Source of the DNA: Riptortus pedestris
Taxonomy: Eukaryota > Arthropoda > Insecta > Hemiptera > Alydidae
Length of the DNA: 64,000 bases
Assembly: GCA_019009955.1 (NCBI GenBank)
Contig: CM032230.1
Location: 111,242,501-111,306,500 of the forward strand
Direction: 5' to 3'
The notes beneath the pieces are model-generated. The model did no database searches and was not told where the DNA came from. It worked only from the letters and a program-made list of their open reading frames with translations. Within the stretch, counting starts at the first letter, position 1, and every line of letters begins with the position of its first letter. Below are positions 56,717 to 64,000 of the stretch, in pieces. Position numbers and translations under genes: made by a program.

Positions 56717-58288
56717 ATGACCGATAAAAGGAAAAAAGTGTTTTCATCGATTCAAGAGAAACGCGAATTAATAAAAAAAATCGAAAATGGCGAATCTTGG
56801 AAGCAAATTTGTTTGCAATATGGAATAGGAGAAACAACTGTTCGAGATATTTTTAAGCAAAAAGATAAATTATTGCAATTTGCATACTCATCAGACAACT
56901 CTTCATCGATGAAGAAAAGAAAAACCATGAGAAGGAGCACTTATGAAGAACTAGATGCTGCACTGTTGGAATGGGTAAGTCAGTTGAGAAGAGAGGGAAC
57001 GCCTGTTTCTGGGCCTATTGTTGCTGAAGAAGCTAAACAGTTTTTTGTAATGCTAGGTTTAGAGGGAACATTTAATGCATCATCAGGGTGGTTGACGAGG
57101 TTTAAACAGCGCCACGGGATAAGGGAAATCGGACTTTACGGCGAGAAATTAAGTAACGACCAGCAGGCAGCAGAAAATTTTAAAACAGAGTTTGAACAGC
57201 TCCTTCAGTCAGAAGGAATTTGTTACGAACAGCTGTATAACACTGACGAATCAGGGCTGCTATGGAAATGTTTGCCAACGCGAACACTGGCATTTGATAG
57301 CGAGAGGCAAGCTCCAGGCCATAAGTCCAGTAAAGAGCGCATTACTATAATGACATGCAGCAATGCAACAGGCTCTCACAAACTAAAACTGGTAGTTATT
57401 GGAAAGTCAAAAAAACCGCGGTCTTTTAAAGGGACAAGTGCCGAAAACCTAGCAGTACATAAGTTTAATCAGAAGAAAGGCTGGATGGACCAACAAATTT
57501 TTAAAGAGTGGTTTCATAAAAAATTCATCCCTCAAGTGAAAGAACATTTAAAATCAAGAAACCTACCCCAAAAAGCTATGCTGCTTATTGAAAACGCCCC
57601 GTCACACCCATCGAAAAATATTTCGAACTTTTGTTGTGGAACTTTTTTCGTCAGTTTTTTGCCTCCAAATGTCACTGCTCTTATCCAACCAATGGACCAG
57701 GGAGTAATTGCTTTGATGAAAAAAAAATATAGAACAGACTTTTTAAAAAAAAGGATTGAAGAGGGTAATGATCTTCAGGGTTTCTGGAAAGATTATACCA
57801 TTCTCGACAGCATTTATGACATAAACACTGCTTGGGAGTCAGTAAAACAAACTACGTTGGTAAAGTCCTGGAGGAAAATTTTACCAAATGTAGAAAATAC
57901 TTCAGTAGAGCCTTCAGATAAAGAAGTTTCTGCTAATGATTTAGCGAAATCAGTTGCTGGAGGAAGTGATGTCGATGAAAGAAATATTGTTGAGTGGATT
58001 AATTGCGATGCCAGTGATCCAGGTTTCGAACATCTTACTGATGAACAAATAATAGATAGAGTATCAGGTATTGAATTAGAGGAGAGTGAGGAAGAAGAGA
58101 AGGATAACACCAAAAAGAAAGTAAGTCATGACGAAGCCCTAATACACGTTAATGGACTAATTCAATATCTGGAAGAACAAGATGATGCATCACTGTGTGA
58201 TAAAATGGTGTTGAAAAAACTAAAGAATCAAGTCAAGAAGAGATGTTTTGCTTCAAAACAACAAACACTTTTAACGGTTTTTTTCTGA
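56717..58288 (+). CDS. pogo/Tigger-type transposase, intact 523-aa reading frame
   Basis: Cut-and-paste transposase of the pogo/Tigger/jerky group, nuclear by family. Residues ~1-55 form a CENP-B/psq-like HTH (QEKRELIKKIENGESWKQIC, YGIGETTVRDIF). Residues ~75-140 form the second, Tc5/CENP-B-type HTH (SGWLTRFKQRHGIRE). Residues ~170-390 are the DDE_1 domain: D177 in YNTDESGLLW, IFKEWFHKKFIP, then LLIENAPSHP with E292 where the family normally has Asp, and D327 in ALIQPMDQGVI. The tail has an acidic stretch (EESEEEE, 455-461) and ends QTLLTVFF, a PCNA-binding (PIP) box pattern. Length suits the family. The start is the first in-frame ATG. Whether Glu at 292 permits catalysis is uncertain. Confidence 0.95.
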   Translation: MTDKRKKVFSSIQEKRELIKKIENGESWKQICLQYGIGETTVRDIFKQKDKLLQFAYSSDNSSSMKKRKTMRRSTYEELDAALLEWVSQLRREGTPVSGPIVAEEAKQFFVMLGLEGTFNASSGWLTRFKQRHGIREIGLYGEKLSNDQQAAENFKTEFEQLLQSEGICYEQLYNTDESGLLWKCLPTRTLAFDSERQAPGHKSSKERITIMTCSNATGSHKLKLVVIGKSKKPRSFKGTSAENLAVHKFNQKKGWMDQQIFKEWFHKKFIPQVKEHLKSRNLPQKAMLLIENAPSHPSKNISNFCCGTFFVSFLPPNVTALIQPMDQGVIALMKKKYRTDFLKKRIEEGNDLQGFWKDYTILDSIYDINTAWESVKQTTLVKSWRKILPNVENTSVEPSDKEVSANDLAKSVAGGSDVDERNIVEWINCDASDPGFEHLTDEQIIDRVSGIELEESEEEEKDNTKKKVSHDEALIHVNGLIQYLEEQDDASLCDKMVLKKLKNQVKKRCFASKQQTLLTVFF

Positions 58289-58400
58289 AAAAGTAAATTG
58301 TACATGTATGTGTATTACGTAAATATGTTTAATTTTAATTATTTTCATATTTATTGTTTTTTCATATTATATTTTCATATTTCACATTTTAATATTACTA

Positions 58401-58406
58401 AATAAA
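58401..58406 (+). promoter_or_regulatory. Polyadenylation signal of the transposase gene
   Basis: AATAAA 113 bases after the stop codon, with GT-rich sequence (TGTGTTGTATGTCTC) about 20-30 bases on. Confidence 0.6.
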
Positions 58407-58463
58407 CATTTTCCAGTAACATCCCTGTGTTGTATGTCTCCATTTTAGAATTTTTGCGTGTTG

Positions 58464-58513
58464 TCCGCGGGATCGCCTAATCCGCGGAATCGGCTAATCC
58501 GCGGGTGTCGCGC
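58464..58513 (+). repeat. 17-bp tandem units in the Tigger right end
   Basis: TCCGCGGGATCGCCTAA, TCCGCGGAATCGGCTAA and a third partial TCCGCGGGTGTCGCG stand in tandem. A further TTCCGCGGATTATCGGG lies next to the terminus. All contain palindromic CCGCGG. They are likely transposase-binding sites (inference). Confidence 0.7.
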
Positions 58514-58546
58514 CAGTCAATTCCGCGGATTATCGGGAGTTTACTG

Positions 58547-59207
58547 TATATATATATATATATTTCTCTGTTAAGACTCTAGCGGTCGTAATTTATGTTT
58601 GATCGTTACCGAACTGCATATTTAATCGTTTTATGTAAAAAGGAAGATCAAGTTTTTAATCACTGAAATCGGACAAGGGGGAGGGGAATTTTGAAAATTC
58701 GAAATATCCCCGTTACTATAAGTCGGATCGAAAAATTGTATATAACCCATCGTATTGCAAATTAAAAGATCTATAAATATTGTTCTATACATATTTTCTT
58801 TTATGAATATTAACCGAAATATTTGTTTTTTATAGTTTTCAGCCTTCATCAAACCCCCATTTCTACTCATGTTAAACTAACAATACTCGGTTATGTAATA
58901 AACCACATTACACGAACCTTAAATACCAAATATTACTAGATATAGTAAATCGTTTTCAATCAAATTAATATGTTATATTCTGATATATTTCAGTAATGTT
59001 TTTCTTTACGGTGAGAGTTGGGTAGGCAGACCTGTTTGTTTACATTTCAGACGCTTCTCACCTTGAGGGGAAAGGTTTAATATTACTATTTGTTATTTAT
59101 ATATTCACTTAATATTCAAGGTGGTGTTCTGTTATCAGTATGTTGATTTATCTTTTATTCAAGGAGAGGAAAATCAGCTTATTTTACGCAGCCCCTGCGT
59201 GACGGAC
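58547..59207 (-). mobile_element. HINE-like repeat, long type C, beginning at its TA tract
   Basis: Starts in the TA tract where the Tigger element ends, then TCTGTTAAGACTCTAGCGGT, GATCGTTACCGAACTGCATA, central blocks, AAACCCCCATTTCTACTCAT, TATTTCAGTAATGTTTTTCT, TTGTTTACATTTCAGACGC. 5' end GCAGCCCCTGCGTGACGGAC at 59207. The 3' block and palindrome are not on the other side of the Tigger gene. The HINE piece there is a different, overlapping portion. Confidence 0.88.
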
Positions 59208-59377
59208 ATTCTTTATTCTTGGTCAGTCGTGAAACTGGTACAAAACTAGCTTGTAGTACATTTAAACACTTCTCATTTTGAAGTTGACTTCGTTAAACAG
59301 AAGATACTCTGTATCATAGTTGGGGTAGTGGGATAGTTTTCTTGGGAACACCAATTCAATTCTCTGTCACACATTAA

Positions 59378-60983
59378 TCTATATATATATAAAATTGTAA
59401 CCTCTGTCTGTACATTGATTTTTTTCGCGAAATTTCACGATAACTTTTCGTTTCACATGTCATAGACACCATAACTGCATTTTGTTTCTTTGGTGTCTGT
59501 TTGTTTGTTTGTTTGTTTATTTGTTTGTTTGTTTGTTTGTTACCTTTTCACGCATAAACGGCTGAACCGAATTTTATGAAACTTGGTATGTATATTACTA
59601 CTAGCCCAACTTAGACTTTAGGCTATATTAATGTTCTCTAAGACGAACAGGAGTGGGGGTTATAAGGGAGGCCTGAAATTAAAAATAGCGATATTTCATT
59701 TTCTATTGCTTTTTCAGCAAATATGCTCATAACAAAAGTTGTTTATTTTGTAATTTAGAGTAACTTTTGTTATATGTTTTTTTGCCGTATACGGAAGTAT
59801 AAATGAGTTATACGCTAAACACTATAGCGGGAGTCCACAATTTTATTTGGCATAAAAGACTCAACCGAACTAAAACAAACTCGCTGTGTGAATTAATACT
59901 AACGATTTACTTATAATAAGCCATACTAACATTTCTAGGGACGGGCAGGAGTGGGGGTTATAAGGGAGACCAGAAATTAAAAATAGCGATATTTCGTTTC
60001 CTATTGCTTTTTCAGCAAATATGCACATAACAAAAGTTGTTTATTTTGTTATTTAGAGTAACTTTTGTAATATGCACTTTTGCCGTATACGGAAGCATAA
60101 ATGAGTTATACGCTATAAACTAAAGTGGGAGTCCACAATTTTATTTGGCACTAAAAACTCAACCGAATTAAACCAAACTGGTTATGTGAATTAGTACTAA
60201 CGCCTTCATTATAATAAGCTATACTAACATTTCTAGGGACGGGCAGGAGTGGGGGTTATAAGGAACGCCTGAAATTTATAATAGTGATATTTCGCTTCCT
60301 ATTGCATTTTCGGCAAATATGCACATAACAAAAGTTGTTTATTTTGCTCTTTAGAGAAACTTTTTTTTTATATACACTATCATCGTATACCGAAATATTA
60401 AGACGTTATACGCTAAAAATTATAGCGGGAGACAACAATTTTATTTGGCACAAAAGACTCAACCGAACTAAATAAAACACTCATTATGTGTATTAGCACT
60501 AACGCCTTCCTTATAATACGCCATTCTAACATTTCTAGGGACGGGCAGGAGTGGTGGTTATAAGGGAGGCATGAAATTAATAATAATGATTTCCTATTGG
60601 GTTTTCGGCAAATATGCACATATCAAAAGTTGTTTATTTTGTTATTTAGAGAAATTTGCTCAACACTTCTTTTCAATATGAACTACCAGGTACCTCACCT
60701 GAAAAAATTAATTCAAATGTATATCAATATTTTCTCCTTAATAATTCAAATCTATGCATAATGCACAGGAGACGGGAAATATGACAATATGCAGGACAGT
60801 GAAGTTTTACATAAAAAAAATAATTTTATTATTAACAAATGCCAACAACGGGTATTAACCCTAAACACTGGAACGGGTAAATGTCAAAATATTGTGCAAG
60901 TGCAATGTAAAGCCTTGCCAAAAATATACCATCACCATTCAGCCTCAAATGAATTCCCGAGCGAAGCCGGGTATCTAAGCTAG
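59378..60983 (+). mobile_element. Helitron, family a, complete
   Basis: Starts TCTATATATATAAAATTGTA after host A (59377), then ACATTGATTTTTTTCGCG. It ends CCCGAGCGAAGCCGGG, TATCTAAG, CTAG at 60980-60983 before host T. TC start, hairpin/CTAG end and A-T insertion are canonical. At 1606 bp it has no Rep or helicase coding. Its interior is taken up by a ~300-bp tandem repeat (59642-60660) and a TTTG array (59488-59540). Confidence 0.94.
59642..60660 (+). repeat. ~300-bp tandem repeat inside the Helitron, 3.4 units
   Basis: Unit starts at 59642, 59940, 60238 and 60540 (spacing 298, 298, 302), each marked by GGAGTGGGGGTTATAAGG or a close variant. Each unit also has GCAAATATGC.CATAACAAAA, TTGCCGTATACGGAAG and CAATTTTATTTGGCA. 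The fourth unit is cut after about 120 bases. The unit also occurs in family b Helitrons. Confidence 0.9.
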
Positions 60984-61332
60984 TTATGTATATATTAGTT
61001 GCATGTGACATTGAACATTGTTAAACGACCATTTCTGAGACCATATATTCGAGCACACCTTGGCAAGTCATCCATTGTTGAAAACTTAAAATAAACAGCA
61101 TTCTGTCCAGTAAACAGTTCGAATCGCAAACAACTATTCAACTAGCCAAAGTTGAGAACAATGTCGACTCCATACATTAGCACTGCCCCCGACTACAAAC
61201 TACGTGCAATATTGCAGAAGTCTAAATTAGAACTGCTGAACCACTTTATAACGAGTTTTGGTTTCATTCATATCGGTATTACTCTAGATAATGGATTTTG
61301 CAGTGTGTGCAAGATTTAAGAGGGAAATAAAA

Positions 61333-61811
61333 GTCCGTCACGCAGGGGCTGCGTTAACTAAGCAGATTTCTTAAGTGCACCACGTATTTGCATTTATCTC
61401 TAAATTTAAAAGTTTAATGAGAACAATATTTGGTATTTGAGCTTCAAATAATATGCTTTCTAACATAATAGAATATTGTTAATATGAGATGAGTAGGAGT
61501 GGGGGTTTACTGAAGACCGGAAACTGAAAAATGCAAATATCTCTGTTAATAATGAAGATAATGAAAAAATGTACATAACAATATTTATAGACCATTATAT
61601 TTGCAATAAGATTAGTTCTATACTATTTTTCGATCCGATGCATAATAACGAAGATATTAAGAATTTTCGAAATTCACCCCTCTAAACCCTCCCCCTCCCA
61701 CTGGTCCGATTTCAGCCGTTAACGAACTTGATCTTTCTTTTTGTATAAAACGATTATATATCAAGTGTGGTAACGATAAGACAAAAATTGCGACCGCTAG
61801 AGCGGTAACAG

Positions 61812-61865
<54 letters not shown>
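61333..61865 (+). mobile_element. HINE-like repeat, type C, 5' part to its TA tract
   Basis: Starts GTCCGTCACGCAGGGGCTGC at 61333, then the short type C module (AACAATATTTGGTATTTGAG, GATGAGTAGGAGTGGGGGTT), central blocks and (TA)n to 61864. In place of the 3' block, an inverted copy of its own central block follows. Confidence 0.9.
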
Positions 61866-61867
<2 letters not shown>

Positions 61868-62032
61868 TATGTACCTATCTGTATACTTGTCTGTTACCGA
61901 TCTAGCGGTCGCAATTTTTGTCTTATCGTTACCAAACTTGATATATAATCGTTTTATACAAAAAGAAAGATCAAGTTCGTTAACGGCTGAAATCGGGCCA
62001 GTGGGAGGGGGGGGGTTTAAAGGGAAGATTAA
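61866..62032 (-). mobile_element. Inverted HINE half sharing private variants with its neighbour
   Basis: TTGTCTGTTACCGATCTAGC, GTCGCAATTTTTGTCTTATC, GATATATAATCGTTTTATAC and GTTAACGGCTGAAATCGGGC. The GTCTTATCGTTACC and TATATAATCG forms match the + half at about 61745-61790 rather than the usual family sequence. It ends at AGGGAAGATT where an unrelated insert starts. Confidence 0.85.
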
Positions 62033-62349
62033 AACCAACTTTTTCAATGATGTTTTATCCGTTTACACTTTCCCCAGTCACTTCCTAACGATTTTACATT
62101 CAAGAAAGCCAGGTGGTTCCACTTGCCCCGCAGTCCGGGGTAAGTGGAACCCAAGGCCAACTAAAAAATTTATGGATATTGCGAAGAGACAATTTTAGTC
62201 AAGCTTCTCAAAATCACACCTTCGATTAGGCGTATTCCAATGGACTTGCACACAAAATTTTAGAATATTTGATGAATAAACCTTAAGAGTACTGACAGGT
62301 TAAAATTGAACTAACGATATTAGCGGTTCCACTTAGCCCGGTTTACCTT
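62033..62349. mobile_element. Unclassified insert with repeated TAAGTGGAACC motifs
   Basis: A palindrome at about 62113-62149 (GGTTCCACTTGCCCCG, loop CAGTC, CGGGGTAAGTGGAACC). A matching GGTTCCACTTAGCCCGG lies near the right end at about 62325. It separates two HINE pieces. Ends and target duplication are not clear. Confidence 0.45.
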
Positions 62350-62704
62350 ATACAATTGAGAAATCTCCTTACGAGTGCCGAACAGTTACGGAAACGGCCG
62401 AACTAGCTTTCGGCGGAAACGAATAAATGCGACCATAGCTCGTCCGTTACACTTAATAAAAATGCAAATATCTCGGTGAATATTCAAGTTAGGGAATAAA
62501 TGTATATAACAATATTTATAGTGCATTAAAAGTGCTATAAGATTGATTCTCTACATTTGTTCGATCCGACGTATAGTAACGGAGAAATTTCACAAATCTC
62601 CCCCTCTAAACCCCCCCCTCTCCCTGGTCCGATTTCAGCCGTTAACGAACTTGATCTTTCTTTTTACATAAAACGACTAAATATCGAGTTTGGTAACGAT
62701 TAAC
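62350..62704 (+). mobile_element. HINE-like repeat, type B, both ends lost, cut at TTAA
   Basis: TACAATTGAGAAATCTCCTT, GAGTGCCGAACAGTTACGG, CCGAACTAGCTTTCGGCGG, central blocks to GAGTTTGGTAACGATTAA, where the family continues ACAAAAATTGCGACC but CCCTCCGTTAG follows instead. Confidence 0.88.
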
Positions 62705-64000
62705 CCTCCGTTAGGCGCGGGTCATTTCCAAACGACTCTAGGCGCGGGTCACCTATGAGGTGACGATGGAGAAATATGTTGATAAAACTGCTTCTTAGGG
62801 CAAAAATAGAGTTAAACAAATATAAATACTTATCTGAACAAATAGTAAACCTATTTTATTTTAAAAGTTAGCAAAATAACATATGAATACGTCTTACAGC
62901 TATTAAAAATATTAATTCATTTAACATGAAGCAATTTATGAACTATGAATTCGTTAGGTGCTACTTACTTAGCTACTAGAAAACATATATAAATAAAGTG
63001 CAATAAGAATAGTTGAGAACTACTTATTCATTTGATTACTGCAGGAATAGCAAATACAAGAAAACATTTATGTAAAAAAGGAAATTGAAACGTTTCCCTT
63101 CGAATCTTTTAGTGCTTTCAAGTTCAACTCAGGTGAGTTTCTTGCCCAACATGTTTTACATAGAGTATTCTAAATTCATTCTCGCTCCTCTGTATGTGTG
63201 AGCTAAGTAAAGTAGGCTTTTATTTATGTGAAGTCCGTCTCTTTGGCATCCCTCTCCCTAGAAAATTCTGGCTCAACGATTTTTATAAATTCGTTTGTGC
63301 AATGCACAATACTACTAATAATCGTCTTATCAAAGAGCCAGAACCAGCAGTAGCCTCCTTTGCCGCGCCCTTTCACTCCTGGAAGGTGTGTCAATACATT
63401 TTGTTTTCCTATTGTACGCAAAGGAAAAGGGGTTTTCCTCCACTCATAACGGTCAACAATCTTTCTGTTCACACTTCTCAATACAACATATTTTTCGTGT
63501 GACTGTTCATCCATCACTTTCCGATTCCACGTCACTTTGTTCAGTCTCTGAGTCTATACTCCGTTCTTCCAAGCCGTCTTCAAATTCCGAATCTGTGTCG
63601 TTCTGTATGTTATCGTCTTCTTCTAAAGGATCCATTAATGGGTGGTGGAGTCTAGCAATATTATTTTGATTACTCAAGTCAAAAAATACGTATTTCCTGG
63701 ACCATTTTTTCTGAAAAATGTTTTAAAAATGCATTGTTAGTCGCGGCCACCTCAGAGGTGTATTCCCTATTTTGTAGGTATTTTTAACTATTCAAAAACA
63801 ATCAAGGCACTACAAACGTCAAATGATGAATATGTCTAAGGTAAATAGATTAAATATAGAAATAAAAGAAATTGAAAAACTTACAACTTTGGTCGCGGTG
63901 CACCTGTGGGGTGATTTTAGCACAAGGAACTCACTGTATAAAAACTTCGAAGGTCAAACCTATACTGTTTTGAGGAGGAAGGGAAGCTAGAAGGGTAAGA
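62701..64000 (-). mobile_element. piggyBac-type element, right end beyond the window
   Basis: TTAA at 62701-62704, then CCCTCCGTTAGGCGCGGGTC and a second GGCGCGGGTCACCTATGAGG. The minus strand carries the start of a piggyBac-type transposase (63224-63635), so the left edge here is the 3' side of the element. Upstream of the gene are GTTAGTCGCGGCCACCTCAG (63736) and GGTCGCGGTGCACCTGTGGG (63891). The far end is not in view. About 500 bases between the gene piece and the left end cannot hold the rest of the transposase, so the element is deleted or decayed. Confidence 0.8.
63224..63635 (-). pseudogene. N-terminal part of a piggyBac-type transposase, frameshifted
   Basis: From ATG at 63635: MDPLEEDDNIQNDTDSEFED, then GLEERSIDSETEQSDVESES and a stop at 63507. 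An acidic N-terminus like this is usual in piggyBac transposases. A neighbouring frame continues KIVDRYEWRKTPFP, IGKQNVLTHLPGVKGRGKGG, then LFDKTIISSIVHCTNEFI. This parallels the W..P..LPG.KG and FF...I...IV..TN segments that precede the catalytic domain. It stops at 63224-63226. Below that, weak continuation (IKAYF) appears. The catalytic DDD core is not present. Confidence 0.8.

Larger units (their letters stand above)
56500..58546 (+). mobile_element. pogo/Tigger-family transposon, left end missing
   Basis: Contains an intact transposase gene (56717-58288), a polyadenylation signal and a right end. The minus strand reads CAGTAAACTCCCGATAATCC from 58546, with TA at 58547-58548. CAGT ends at a TA target fit pogo/Tigger elements. 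No copy of this terminal sequence occurs upstream of the gene. The left side is occupied by a piggyBac-type end and a HINE fragment, so the element has probably lost its left repeat. The left boundary is approximate. Confidence 0.85.

Noticed and set aside
56752..56940. Minus-strand frames inside 56717-58288
   Set aside because: Shadows of the Tigger transposase gene.
1..62704. HINE-like family as a foldback or TIR MITE of a DDE transposon
   Set aside because: The ends are not simple inverted copies of each other, and the filled/empty comparison shows no fixed target duplication. Not fully excluded without an autonomous copy.

Overview
The window looks like intergenic DNA from an animal, most likely an arthropod and probably an insect. 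It is AT-rich, carries long (TA)n tracts, and holds an insect-style mix of Helitrons, mariner/Tc1, pogo/Tigger and piggyBac elements, non-LTR retrotransposon fragments and a tRNA-related SINE. The species cannot be read from the sequence. I recognise no host gene. The only intact long reading frame is a pogo/Tigger transposase at 56717-58288.

The dominant component is one interspersed repeat family, called the HINE-like repeat here, present in about 25 copies on both strands. On its own + strand it starts with GTCCGTCACG and a short hairpin, then AAGCAGATTTCCC. A variable 5' module follows, then a conserved block (CGATTTCAGCCRTTAACGAA to GCGACCGCTAGAGCG), a (TA)n tract, and a 3' block (CTCATTTTCGTCATCTCC). 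It ends in a near-perfect 26-base palindrome followed by CTAA. Subterminal inverted repeats, a central microsatellite, a 3' hairpin and no visible target duplication resemble DINE-1/HINE elements, the non-autonomous relatives of Helentrons. That classification is inference. The 5' module has three recurrent forms: A (with CCTCTAAACC), B (with GCCGAACAGTTACGG) and C (with GTAGGAGTGGGGGTTT). An older divergent form, D, also occurs. In the feature list, + means the GTCCGTCACG end is on the left.

Layout. 0-10 kb: HINE copies hosting a Tc1-like element (328-942) and a piggyBac-type element (8317-8877), plus a deleted mariner (1534-2083) and a 34-bp minisatellite (5640-6245). 11-22 kb: more HINE copies, a short inverted-repeat insert with a hammerhead-like motif (12249-12439), a Helitron keeping the end of its helicase gene (16552-17359), and two Helitrons of a second family. 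22-34 kb: decayed LINE pieces, four SINEs and a 213-bp inverted repeat. 35-43 kb: HINE copies and a complete minus-strand Helitron with two HINEs nested in it (41036-42959). 43-51 kb: mostly featureless. 51-53 kb: a LINE RNase H/C-terminal fragment, a Helitron and a SINE. 54-64 kb: the densest nest, with HINE copies, the Tigger transposase, a complete Helitron with ~300-bp internal repeats (59378-60983), an inverted HINE duplication and a piggyBac-type element with a broken transposase start.

The elements do not form a pathway. They form a nest in which HINE copies supply TA and TTAA targets to the cut-and-paste elements, and (TA)n tracts mark many of the breakpoints.
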